Origin: Verrucomicrobiaceae bacterium
GTDB taxonomy: Bacteria; Verrucomicrobiota; Verrucomicrobiia; Verrucomicrobiales; Verrucomicrobiaceae
Assembly: GCA_027486585.1 (NCBI GenBank)
Contig: JAIXOU010000128.1
Coordinates: 1 to 49,966 of the forward strand
DNA length: 49,966 nt
Direction of reading: 5' to 3'
Below are positions 36,793-47,400 of the stretch, piece by piece. The translations under genes and the position numbers were made by a program. Below the pieces are notes generated by a model, which did no database searches, was not told where the DNA came from, and was given only the letters and a program-made list of their open reading frames with translations. How positions within the stretch are numbered: position 1 is the first letter of the stretch; each line of letters begins with the position of its first letter.

Positions 36793-39700
36793 TTAGGGGA
36801 TGATGCCGGTGGTGGCTTGGGATTGGTAGAATTTCCGTAAACCAGCTGCATTGAGGTCCGTGAAACTGATCGGGCTGCCTGTGCCTGCGCGATTTTTTGC
36901 CGCAGGCTCATCCTCAAGAGTCCAGGATACGAGGTCGGTGGAGCTATAAACGTGGTAGAACCGCCCGGTCACCGTTGGGAAACTGAGGCTTATGTTATTG
37001 CCGCTCCGTGTCACATCGGTGATCGCGAAGCGGCTTGTTCGGTCCAATGGGTTCGTGCCTGCGGCAGCCTCGTCTTGATTGTTGGTGCCATCATTGTCCT
37101 GATCGTCAGTCGGGCTGAGCAGCATGACGGCAGTAGTTTGGCTATTCGGATTGGGGCTGCCTGTATCTGAGCTGCCAGCAGAACTGCTCACCCCTGCGCC
37201 GCTGACGGCGGTGAGCGTGGCGTAGTAGGTCTGCCCAGGGCTACCAGTAAAGACGTAGTTCGTGCCTGTGACGCTGACGTTGTTGGCCACATTGCTTCCT
37301 CCAGCTGTGGTGCCGACGCTGATGCGGTAGCCAGTGATGTTGTCATGGGGACCCGCATTGCTCGTCCAAGTGAAGGTTCCTTCATTACCGATCTGGAAAT
37401 AACTGGTGCGCGGCGCACTGGCTGGCGGCGGGGTTACATCGACGATCTTCAAATACTGGACCAACGCACCATCATCGGTGATTTCGGCAGGCCCGACGCC
37501 ACCATTGAGCCGGACGAAGACGCCATTGCTATAAATGTCGCTGCCCGTGCGTGCTGACGGCCAGAGATTGGCGGTGGCATTGCTGCTGGCAAGATTGCGG
37601 ACGTTGTATTGACGGGCAGCACTGTTTTGTAGGCCGAGCAGATTCCACAGTGGATCACCGACACCACCACGGATATCAAAGGTCTCACTGGTGTCATAAT
37701 GCGTCGTGGTTCCCGTGCCTGGGGCAGTAGCATTGTGCTCAAAGAGATTGGCAAAGCAGAGCACGACGTCTTTGAACGCGGGGCTGGCGCTGGCTTGCTC
37801 ATACTTGGCGATGGCAAAGATGTTATCCGCAGGTGTGCCACCACCGATTTTTTGGTCGAGGTAGTATTGATTGATGCTCTTGATGGCAGGACTGTTCAGC
37901 CGAGCCCAGTTTACTCGGCCATACCACTGGGCTAGACCCCCATTGTTCGGCGGCGGATTGGTCCAGAACTGAGCTCGATTCCATTTTTTGAAATGCGGAA
38001 CGCGTTTGCCGAAGTTCAGCTCGTGATCGGTCTCAAAGCCATCAAAGTGCCAATTGTTCGCGGTTTGATTAAAGCGCTGGATGCCCTGCTCCTGTCCATT
38101 AAAGATCATCGGCAATCCAGGCAATGTCGAGAGTGCTCCATAACGTGTGGCATTGAGCCAAGTGTCGTTGTCAGGCATGATCTCGTCATGCCCCGTGAGG
38201 TTTAAAAGGATGGCTCCTGTCCGGTAGCCACTGCGGCGACTTTCGAGCGCGCTCTGAAGAGCCCATTCTTTATTCACAGGTGGATTGCCTGTGAACTGGA
38301 AGACGATGCTTTCATTGAGGATGTCAAAAACACGATTGCTGCGGTAGCCAGGCTCTGCGCCATCCAGGGTCTCTGCCATGAAGACGAAATTCCACTTCGC
38401 ACTGCGTGTCTTATTGATGATATACTCCCACAGTGGATTTGGCAGTCCCTGACCAAAGTCACAGCGCAGAGAGTCGATGCCTTTATCGTCAGCGATGAGC
38501 CGCTGAGAATAAGTGCCAGTGGTGCTGTTATTAAGCGAGTGGCCGGTCTGCTGCAGCCAATAAATGGGATATTGCCCGATGTAGCGCCAGAGTTTGATGA
38601 CCTCAGGACTGAGGCTGTTGAAGTCCACGAAGTCGTCTTCGTTTTTATGTGGGCGGGAGGCCTCCGTCGGATAGCTATCGTAACGCCACTGCGCGGAATA
38701 TCGCCCGAAGTAGAGGTCTGCGACATCTGCCCATTTACCGAAGTCATTGCGATCAGGAGCCACGGCCTTGTCTTTGTCCGTCAGACTGGTGAAGTAAGTC
38801 GCAGGCTGGCCGTAGTCACCCGTGCGGGAATACCAGTTCACTGGAATGGCGGTCGTCGCGCTGCCAGTGAAGCCGAGATCCACTCCGGCCTGACCATAGA
38901 TGGCATCCCAGGCGGTGTGATTAGCCACAAAGTCGAGCATCACATTGATGGTGCCCACGCTGCCAGTGTAAGCATCAGCTTTGGCCACGAAGTTTTGGAA
39001 TTCTGTCATCGCTGAGGACTCGGTATTAGCGCTACCAAAGGCTGGGTTCACAGCAAAGAAATTCTTCGTGGCATACGGACTGCCAGGGACATAAGGCGCA
39101 GAGGTCGCGGGATCGTTTTCCACGCCAAGCCCACCTGTCGGATGAATGGGCTGGAACCAGAGACAGTTCGTCTGGATCGAATTAAAATAGTCCAGGTTCA
39201 TGTGGTCATAACCATCGGTATCCCCATCAGCAGCACTGAGTAAATCGACAAAGGTGCTGCGCCCCGCTTGATTGTTCGCGGTGGCCTCAATGGTGAGAGT
39301 GTTGATCTCATACAGACTCATCTCCAGCGTCTTTTTCGGACTTACGACCACCGCATGGTCACGGTCTCCGTAATAAAACCAAGTGCCCGCACCAAAGCGG
39401 TAACGCACCGTAGCTCGGTAGGCCCCCGTGCGTGTCACAGGCAGCGTGGTGGTCCAGGTGCTACCACTGCTATTTGTCATGGCGTAGGCTTTGTAAAAAT
39501 GCGTTTCTCCTGTCGTCGCCAGATCACGCGGTGGTGGCAAGATGCCATCGGCGACGCCATCCCCATTGTTATCCTGGTCCGCCTTCTCACGGCGATTCAG
39601 ATTCGTCACCACCTGCACTTCGCTCGGTGCTGTGCCTGCATTGAAAGTCGTGCTCACATTCAGACTTAGACTGTCTGCCGCGATCTCATCGATGAAAAAC

Positions 39701-40503
39701 TTCGTGGTTTGATACGGACCCGAAGCACTATTGATGGTGAGATTACTGATGCGTGGGACGCCTGTGATGGTGAAGTTTCCGCTCACATCTTTACGGTAGC
39801 TAATCGTCAGGGCATCGGTGGCGTAGCTGTTGTGAAATTTGTCGGGGGTCGCCGTGCTCGTCATGGCATACCACTGATAGGTTTTGCCGTCCTTCAGATC
39901 AGGGATCGTCGTCGTTGCTGTGCTGCCAGTCACCTGTGCCTGGATCACTTGAGAGTAAGTCCAATTGCTATCCGTGAAGCGAACATAGATCTTTTCTTCT
40001 GCCGAAGGTGCACCTGTGAGATTGATCGTGATGAGTCCTGTCGTGGCGTTACGGCTCACGGTGGTGATGCTTACTGGCGCACTGCTCAGCTCCATCACAC
40101 TGATGAAGGTATTGGCCAGACCTGGGTCTTTCACGGTGAAGAGATATCGCTTCCCACCAGTGACACCGCCACTGAGTTTAGAGGCCGAATCTCCTAGAGG
40201 TTGGTAATACAGGATGGCCAGCTCATTCTTCGGAAAGATGAGATTACCGCCGTAGTCCTGAGTCCAGTTGTTTCCTGTGACCATTTTGAAATTGTAGTCA
40301 CTGTCTGCGGCTGAAGCCGTCCACTCAAAGCGAAACCACTCCGCGCTGCCATCTGGCCCAGTGAATTTGTAGCTATTCGTCGTGGCAAGATCCCACCCTT
40401 GGCCATCACCCGGGAAATCCACTTCATTAGCGACCCAAGCGTGAGCCGTGCCAACAAAGAGCAGCATCAATGTTAAGAATAGGTTTTGAATAAGCGATGA
40501 CAT
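36793..40503 (-). CDS. Secreted GH13 alpha-amylase-family enzyme, 1236 residues
   Basis: A signal peptide (IQNLFLTLMLLFVGTAHA) precedes N-terminal beta-sandwich modules. The GH13 catalytic barrel occupies roughly residues 400-950. All four signature regions are seen: VMLDFVANH (D524, N528, H529), DSLRCDFGQG (nucleophile D682), FMAETLDG (acid/base E711) and LTGHDE (H772, D773). A fibronectin-III-like domain follows (ITGYRISVGTTAGG), then a DQDNDGTNNQDE calcium-type motif and the RFYHVYSSTDLVSWT C-terminal module shared with the neighbouring giant enzyme. It should cut alpha-1,4 glucans outside the cell or in the periplasm. The REP/RAYT unit lies upstream of it. Confidence 0.92.
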   Translation of the reverse strand: MSSLIQNLFLTLMLLFVGTAHAWVANEVDFPGDGQGWDLATTNSYKFTGPDGSAEWFRFEWTASAADSDYNFKMVTGNNWTQDYGGNLIFPKNELAILYYQPLGDSASKLSGGVTGGKRYLFTVKDPGLANTFISVMELSSAPVSITTVSRNATTGLITINLTGAPSAEEKIYVRFTDSNWTYSQVIQAQVTGSTATTTIPDLKDGKTYQWYAMTSTATPDKFHNSYATDALTISYRKDVSGNFTITGVPRISNLTINSASGPYQTTKFFIDEIAADSLSLNVSTTFNAGTAPSEVQVVTNLNRREKADQDNNGDGVADGILPPPRDLATTGETHFYKAYAMTNSSGSTWTTTLPVTRTGAYRATVRYRFGAGTWFYYGDRDHAVVVSPKKTLEMSLYEINTLTIEATANNQAGRSTFVDLLSAADGDTDGYDHMNLDYFNSIQTNCLWFQPIHPTGGLGVENDPATSAPYVPGSPYATKNFFAVNPAFGSANTESSAMTEFQNFVAKADAYTGSVGTINVMLDFVANHTAWDAIYGQAGVDLGFTGSATTAIPVNWYSRTGDYGQPATYFTSLTDKDKAVAPDRNDFGKWADVADLYFGRYSAQWRYDSYPTEASRPHKNEDDFVDFNSLSPEVIKLWRYIGQYPIYWLQQTGHSLNNSTTGTYSQRLIADDKGIDSLRCDFGQGLPNPLWEYIINKTRSAKWNFVFMAETLDGAEPGYRSNRVFDILNESIVFQFTGNPPVNKEWALQSALESRRSGYRTGAILLNLTGHDEIMPDNDTWLNATRYGALSTLPGLPMIFNGQEQGIQRFNQTANNWHFDGFETDHELNFGKRVPHFKKWNRAQFWTNPPPNNGGLAQWYGRVNWARLNSPAIKSINQYYLDQKIGGGTPADNIFAIAKYEQASASPAFKDVVLCFANLFEHNATAPGTGTTTHYDTSETFDIRGGVGDPLWNLLGLQNSAARQYNVRNLASSNATANLWPSARTGSDIYSNGVFVRLNGGVGPAEITDDGALVQYLKIVDVTPPPASAPRTSYFQIGNEGTFTWTSNAGPHDNITGYRISVGTTAGGSNVANNVSVTGTNYVFTGSPGQTYYATLTAVSGAGVSSSAGSSDTGSPNPNSQTTAVMLLSPTDDQDNDGTNNQDEAAAGTNPLDRTSRFAITDVTRSGNNISLSFPTVTGRFYHVYSSTDLVSWTLEDEPAAKNRAGTGSPISFTDLNAAGLRKFYQSQATTGIIP

Positions 40504-40513
40504 AAAGTTGAGG

Positions 40514-40662
40514 AAAGTGGAACAGGTTTAAAACCTGTTCGGTCGGAGTCAGTGATGAGTCGAGAAAGAGAGACGTTCGTGAGTCTATTGTGGTTAGGAG
40601 TGGATTGGTCTGAGTAGGTCGGCCGCTTCGGCTATTAACAGGTTAGAAAGCTGTTCCACTTT
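40514..40662. repeat. REP pair (BIME-like) left of the RAYT gene
   Basis: The left palindrome at 40520-40540 is GAACAGGTTT-A-AAACCTGTTC. The right one near 40636-40656 is AACAGGTTAGAAAGCTGTT, imperfect, followed by CCACTTT and preceded by the small hairpin GCCGCTTCGGC. The ends GTGGAACAGG and CTGTTCCAC face each other, making an inverted pair. The right palindrome overlaps the 3' end of the RAYT gene. Confidence 0.85.
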
Positions 40663-41293
40663 TTTTGTCATAATGAATGAAGGTGCCTTCGGGCAGACGG
40701 GCCTTCTTTGGGTTGTCGCGGATGTAGTTTCGGAAGTGTTCGAGTTGGTGCTCAGTGCGGACAATGTGATCAAAGTTCTCGTCAAGCCAGAGGGTGCCAG
40801 TCTCACCTGTCCGTTTGTGGATCTCTCTACTGGTGAAGCGTTTCCAGGAGTGGAGTAATTCGGAAAGACTGTGTGGCTCTATTGGGCAAGTCAGCACATG
40901 CACATGATTTGGCATGACAACGAAAGAGATCATCTCACAGCGTTGGCCGTCAAAGAACATCAATGCATTGGAAACGATCTGTGCGTTTTCGGGGTCACGT
41001 AGCGCGCAGGAACCGTAGCCAGCGTCTAACAAATCGTGGATCTTCACGGTGAAGATGCGGTGGTATTCTTTACGATCCTCCTCAGACAAAAATTCGATCT
41101 CATCGAGAGACTTCAAGCCTTGTGCGTGCATCCAGGCATTCCGCTGCGCTTCGAGCTGTTCCCTCTTCTCTCGCGGCATCGAATCCGCAAGGCGAAAGGT
41201 CACAAAATAGGTTCGACCTTCCTGAAACCAATGCGGCAACGCCCGGCGCGTGCGCTGAACGTTTTCGACTGGGTTAAAAGGTATAAAGGGCAT
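40643..41293 (-). CDS. REP-associated tyrosine transposase (RAYT)
   Basis: It encodes 216 residues, the usual length for these Y1-type HUH nucleases, which recognise and cut REP palindromes in single-stranded DNA. The HUH motif is MPNHVHVL with H130 and H132, and the catalytic Tyr is probably Y190 in HFRNYIRDNPKKA. The N-terminus (YFVTFRLADS) fits the family. The gene is flanked on both sides by REP pairs, so it is a complete REPtron. Its last codons (KSGTAF and stop) lie inside the right palindrome of the left REP pair. It sits between two alpha-glucan enzyme genes on the same strand. Confidence 0.93.
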   Translation of the reverse strand: MPFIPFNPVENVQRTRRALPHWFQEGRTYFVTFRLADSMPREKREQLEAQRNAWMHAQGLKSLDEIEFLSEEDRKEYHRIFTVKIHDLLDAGYGSCALRDPENAQIVSNALMFFDGQRCEMISFVVMPNHVHVLTCPIEPHSLSELLHSWKRFTSREIHKRTGETGTLWLDENFDHIVRTEHQLEHFRNYIRDNPKKARLPEGTFIHYDKKSGTAF

Positions 41294-41300
41294 TTAAAAA

Positions 41301-41434
41301 GAAAGTGGAACAGGTTTGAAACCTGTTTGGTTTAAGAGAAGGTATTTGCTCGTGGTGAGAATTGAGTTCGTTGGATGAAGTTTGAAAGTCAGCCGCTTCG
41401 GCGATTAACAGGTTAGAAACCTGTTCCACTTTCT
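41301..41434. repeat. REP pair (BIME-like) right of the RAYT gene
   Basis: Two perfect palindromes are seen: AACAGGTTT-G-AAACCTGTT at 41309-41327, and AACAGGTT-AGA-AACCTGTT at 41407-41425. They have the same GTGGAACAGG and CTGTTCCAC ends as the left pair, and GCCGCTTCGGC at 41392-41402. The unit begins eight bases from the RAYT start codon and ends next to the stop of the giant enzyme gene. Confidence 0.9.
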
Positions 41435-44400
41435 TTACGGCAGACGAACTTCGACTTTGTAGAAGCGGGCAGGATTGCTCGTGAGATCAGTGATGACCAT
41501 GCTCGAACCCGTGCCGAGTTGGTCAGTGGTGATGGCCGTCCAACTGGTGAGATTGTCGCTCGCAAAGACGCGATACCAACGGTTGGGGATGGTAGGAAAG
41601 GTGACTTCAAATCCGCCAGGGATCTTCACTGGCACTGGCTGGTAAAGGTCACTCATGCTGGCGTTCAAACCTAGGATGTATTCTTCGAGGTTGTTATAGC
41701 GGTCCGTATCAGCGTTACCACTGTCGCCATTGACTCCGAGAGGGTCATTGTTACTGAGACCATTGGCGGATTCCCAGGCATCGGGCAAGGTGTCGCCATC
41801 CAGCGACTCACTCAGAGTTGGGCCGGTCTCGAAGCCGAGGTCAAAGGCGGCACCGTTGGTTAAAGCAAACTCGACCTGCTGGGTCTGCGCTTGATTGCGC
41901 ATGTTGAGGGTATCAAATGGTGTAGCCACTTCGTCATCAATGGCTCCGGTGACGTGTGTGGCTGCTGTGATAGCTTTGACATAGGTGCGGACGATGCCGT
42001 CGCTAGCATTGTTGGTGAGCGAAACGAGGCCGCCTGCACTAAAAAGTGTGCCGAGAGTATTTTGACCTTTGGAGAGTAAGTTCTGCAAATGTGGACTGAG
42101 ACCATGACGCTGATACAAAGTGGTCACGCCGCCCGTGAGGGCCACGCTAGCACGCAGGGAGTTGGCGCGTGCAGCGAGGGTGATGGTCTTGGCGATCATA
42201 CCATCGGCACTGGTGAAAGTGAAGCCACCTGGGGTAGTCGTGACGGTGTAGAGGTTGTTGGTGTAGGCGATGCTATTGGGACCAGCGGCATACCAATCTT
42301 TGAAGCCACTGGTGCGGTAGCTACCGACGTTGCCAGCGACGACATTGACGTTGCCTTCATCTTCGGTTTCAAAGCCGGAGTAGCTGTGGGGATTGCCGAC
42401 TGTTTGTAGCACGCGTCCCGTATTCAGATCACGCACAAAAGCGCAGGTCATGCGACCACCGATGCGCTCAAACTGGGCAAAGACTCGGTCATTGAAGAGT
42501 AGGCATTCGTTCTCGCCATCCAGATCCGTGTCTTCCTGAGTGGCGCTGGCGCTGTTGCTGAGGGTGGCAGCAGTGCTGGCCCATTGAGCCACTCTCTGAT
42601 ACACAGCAGCCCAGCGGAATTGACTCTGTGCTGCTTTGGAAAAGCCCGCGAGGTTGTTGAAACTGGTGTCTGGGAAAATGTATTCGCCAGTGCTGAATTT
42701 GGCGGAGTTAGGATTAGCTTGGTCGTGAAACGCGGTGAGCCACATGGCTCCGTGAAAGCTCTGTCGCGCTAGGCGGCCAAACAAAGGATTCGTCAGGCTA
42801 TTGGCAGAGGTCCACGCGGTATGGGCTAGCCCATTGACACCGACTTGACCAAAGATAGCGGGCAGAGGAGCGGCACTGCGAAGATTGAAAATCTTATCTC
42901 GCAGACTCTCCTCACGCAGTGCCTGCCCAAAGAACCAGTGATCGTAATTTTCCTGAGAGGCGTAATGCACGAAGTCCTTTGAAACCATCGGCAGTGCAGG
43001 TGTGCCGCGTTCGATAAAAGGCCAGGCTTCCGGCGTGCCGTCACGATTGGAGTCCACCTGACCTGCTGCGATGGCATCGGGTGTAGTGAGTTGAATCCAA
43101 GGATGGCTGGCAATCCAGGCGATATTGGCATCATAACCATCGGCATTGGTTTTGGAGGTAAAGTCAGTCCAGTCACTCGGCAAGATGACGACTTGATCCT
43201 GTGAGCTGCTGCGGGCTTTGCGATTGAAAAGCTGGCGTAGGGAGGTGTTGAGCCCGCCATCGGTGGTTTGGAATCGAAACTCACCGGGATTGTCATTCAG
43301 CACAAAGGTCTTCACACCGTGAATGCGATTGATGCGATAGCCGTCGTTGCTGAGGGAGGCGCTACGGCCAAACCACTTTTCGATGTGGCGTGTCTGATCC
43401 GCAAAGGTAAAACTAAAACCGCTACCGCTGATGAGGTTAAAGGTGGCGCTATTCAGCACCCGCTCGGAGGGATACAAAACGTTACCGCTAGGAGATGCGC
43501 CGTAGATTTCTGTGAGCATCGTATTGGCGTCGGCGATGTTTGTCTGAGTGAAGGTGAGGGGGAAATAGGGTAGGATGTGGTCGCTGTAGGTCGTGCCGAT
43601 TAAGTCGAGGTGATCCTGGGCAGCGAGGGTGCCGACGCGGCTGTTAAAAGACGGACCATCACGCCAGGGTTTGTTCACGGTGGGATCTACTTGGGCCCAC
43701 TGGATAGCACTGGCGAGCAGTGGAGTGATGTGCAGCGCCATGGGCACGTCATAGGCATCATGCACGTCCAACGGACGGTGCCAGCCTGCGCCTGCGCCGT
43801 TATTGATGAGTGCCTGTACTTCGTTGCCCGCCATGAGCGGGCGGCTTTCATGCATGAGGCTAACGACCTTGGCTCGCTTCCAAAGATCGTTGTTTGTGTT
43901 GGTGGGGCCGAACCATGCTTTCAGCACGCTGCCAGCGCCGCGAATATCTGGCTGCGCGCGCCAATGGTCGCTGGCGACCCAGTCGTCCAGGATACTATCA
44001 CGGATGTCACTACGGTCAGCGAGGTCACCTGCGCCACGTGCGGGAGATGGGCCATTGTTAGTGCCGTCTTTGGTGGTGAAGACTTGGTAGTTCAAGGTGT
44101 TGGCATTGCCATTCCAGCCGGCATCTAGCAAGGCTTGGCGGCTGATGCTGAACTCCACAGCATCCATGGTGCTACTATACCAACTTCGTTTAAAACCATT
44201 GGCAGCATTTTGGTCACGACGGACGACGCCAAAGGGTGTGAGGCTTTGGTTGATGCTGATGGAGTTGCTCGCGGCATTGGTATCCACATAGACGGCACCA
44301 TTGTCTGTGGAGTAAGCAGCCACGCAGACCTCCCATTTCATGTTGGTGAGGGTATCGATCTCATCTGGGAGTGCGGCTTCCCCACTGCTTGGGCTATTGA

Positions 44401-47400
44401 AATCAATGACGACGTAAGCATCGACTCCGCCATTTTCGGCAAACGCCACGAGGTCTTGAAAATCGATGCGGAAGTAGATCAGATCATCACCACCATTGGC
44501 CGTCGGTCCACCATCATGAGCATAAAAGGCAACGATGTCTCGGCTGCTATCAAAGCCATCCGCATTGCGGAAAATGTCTGTGCCTTGATTGTTGGTGCCG
44601 TCGCCATTGTATTCATCCAGCATGACGAGGTCCTCGATGGCCCAGTCGGTGAACTCACGGCTATTGCTTACACCACCAGCCACAATGGGAGACTGCGGAC
44701 CAATGCGGATCTGGCCTGGTGGTGGCGGAGTGATGTTGTTGTTCTCACGCGGATTGGTTCCGTTCGTGAGCTCAGCGAGGTTGTTAAATGCATCGCCGTC
44801 AGGATTGCCGGTAGCTCCATCATCGATCACAGGCGCTGCACCGCGTAAGTTCACGAGGCCGCTGATGAGGGGATCGATCCCATAGCGCACTTCCCAGCCA
44901 TCCGGCAGGCCATCACCATCGGTATCAGCTTTGAGGGGATCGGTCTCGGTCCAAATTTCACCGGCATTCCAGACGCGATTGTTATTGGAGTCACCCTCGA
45001 TCATGCCATCACCATTTTTATCTTCACCGCTACCATCGCGGGCTCCATCACCATCGGTGTCAGGATTGTTGGGATCGGTTTCGGTCCAAGTTTCAGCTGG
45101 ATCACGTATTTTGTTTGGCCAGCTTCGTGCTAGCGTTGGCGCAGCATTGGCCGCGAGGCTGGCACCATCTCCATCCATCCAGCCGTTTTTGTTGGCGTCC
45201 TCAATGCCATCACGCAGTCCATCATTGTCACTGTCAGCATCATCAGGATCTGTCATGGAGCCACGCAGCAGCCTGGCACGGTCCCCACCTTCAGCAGCGG
45301 TATTCACTCCCGGAACTTTGTTGAGGTTATCAAGTGTGTTAAAAAAAGGTGGATCGAGGTCGCCACGAAAATTGGGACTACCATCACCATTCGTGTCGGT
45401 CGTGAGGATGGTGCCGAAGTCGAATTTGTTATTCCCATTGGAGTCGGTGAAGGTTTCGTTAGCCTCACCCACATCATGCAGCCCATTCGCATTCGTGTCT
45501 GTCCAATCAAACACGCCATTGCCCGCACCGACAAGAGGTAAGCCAAAACCGGTATCGGCGTAAGCTTCACCCACGGTCAAAGCAAGACGCCAGCCGACCT
45601 CCAGCGCATCGGGTAGGCCGTCGCTGTCGGTATCGGGGCTGCGAGGATCGGTTTTACCAAAGGCATTGTAGATATGCACTTCGCCATTCGTCCACTGTTC
45701 GGAATTGGGTTTGAAGCGTGGATCATCCGCTGGAAAGCCATTGGGCAGTGGCGTGGCGGTGCCTTCATCGGCATCGAGAAGGCCGTCGTCGTCGTCATCG
45801 GGATCGGACGCCGACGCCGACGTCCTTTGGCGGAAAAAAACCCGCACATTTCTCACTTCATGGTTTTCAAACGGGCCATCAAAGACCTTCGCGGTGAAGC
45901 GGAACTCGCCCTGCGTGATGCCGCTCCAGGTGTAGTCCCAGTGCTTGCTGCCGCCTTCTACAGTCGTGACTGGCGTCATGTTGACGGTCATGGGCCCATT
46001 ATTGACCGTCAACACCACACTGTCTGCTGCAGCCGAGGTGGTCACACGGATGACAAACTGTCGCTGCTCGGCTGTAGGATTAGCGACATCTGGCAAGATG
46101 ACTTCATACGGCTTGCCGTCCTGATCCAACTCCGGCGGTGTGGCGATGGTGATTCTAGGGATGAAGGACGGCTCCGCCTTGACCAATCGTGTGGCAATCA
46201 CATCAGGGTTAGGTGAGCTGCGGTCCAGCGTGATCTGGATGCGGTGGATGTAGTCCGGCTGGTCGTTGTAGATATTGGGCAGCGGGAAAGCTAGGGCGTG
46301 ATAATCACTGGTCTCATCATACACAATGTCATAGGTGTCACGCGGGTAGGCCGACAGATTGCCAGTTTCGTTTGAGCCAATACGGATGGTGAAGCGGTCG
46401 ATAAGCTGTTGCTCGGTGAGGCCTGTAGCTAGGTCTTTGGAAAAGTACACCTTCATCACATAGCCGGTCGTGATGGCGTCTTCATCATTCGGTGGCCAAG
46501 CGACGAACATGCGGTTGTCTGGGCCATCCACATTCACCGTGCGGACAAGTGTGGTGTAGTGCCCGACGGTGTCGCTTAGATTAAAATCCTTGTAGGCAGC
46601 AGAGCTGATTTCACGCAGCCTTACATTGATGGTGGCAGTTCCACTGGCGGGTATGTTGGCATAGGTGAAACGCCATTCTTTGACATAGTTGGCATTTGTG
46701 GGCGTATTGGTCGGCGTCACTTCCGTGGCCCTGACCCAGGAGACTGGAAGGCTGGCATCCCACACTCCATCTTCATCGAGATCGGTGAAGGTTTCACCAG
46801 CATCTCGATTGCCGTTGCGGTTGGTATCTTTGAAGGGTTCAAAGCCGCCACCATTGCCATTTTGGCTGCGGGTGACGCTGTCGTTATTGGAGGCGTCTGA
46901 ATCAGCGATGTTGTACCACACTTCCGTGACGCTGGAGTCCGTGCGGATGACAAGGCCATACTCACTGCCGCCAACGGTATCCCCATTGTTCTCTGGGAAA
47001 CGCACTTCTCCGAGTGGACGTGAGGCATCATAATAAAAGCTCTGCGTGAATGTGTTGTAGATACTGGCCTTACCAGCGCGACTCAAGAAGGCCCTAGCAC
47101 GAATGACGTGCATGCCTTCGCTGAGGCCGGTTTGAGTCACACCATAATCATTGTGCGGACGCACAGGCAGCAGATCCATAGCCAGCGCATTGGTTTCAAA
47201 GGTGGTCTGCATTTTCTTTTTCCGAGTGACCGCGTCTGCATTGCCCGGCCACCAGCTTGGTGCAGCCTCTTTATGAATGGCGATTTTGTATTTGGATGTG
47301 ACGGTGAAGTCGCCAGGCAGTGGCGTAGCGCTCCACCAGTTGGTGCTGCCGCCATCGTCGTTATGGCGATAACTCATCTCCACCACTTTTGTCGTGCCAG

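Noticed and set aside
44135..44848. Long plus-strand frame of 237 codons opposite the giant enzyme gene
   Set aside because: It is antisense to the continuous 2800-codon gene and has no recognisable family.
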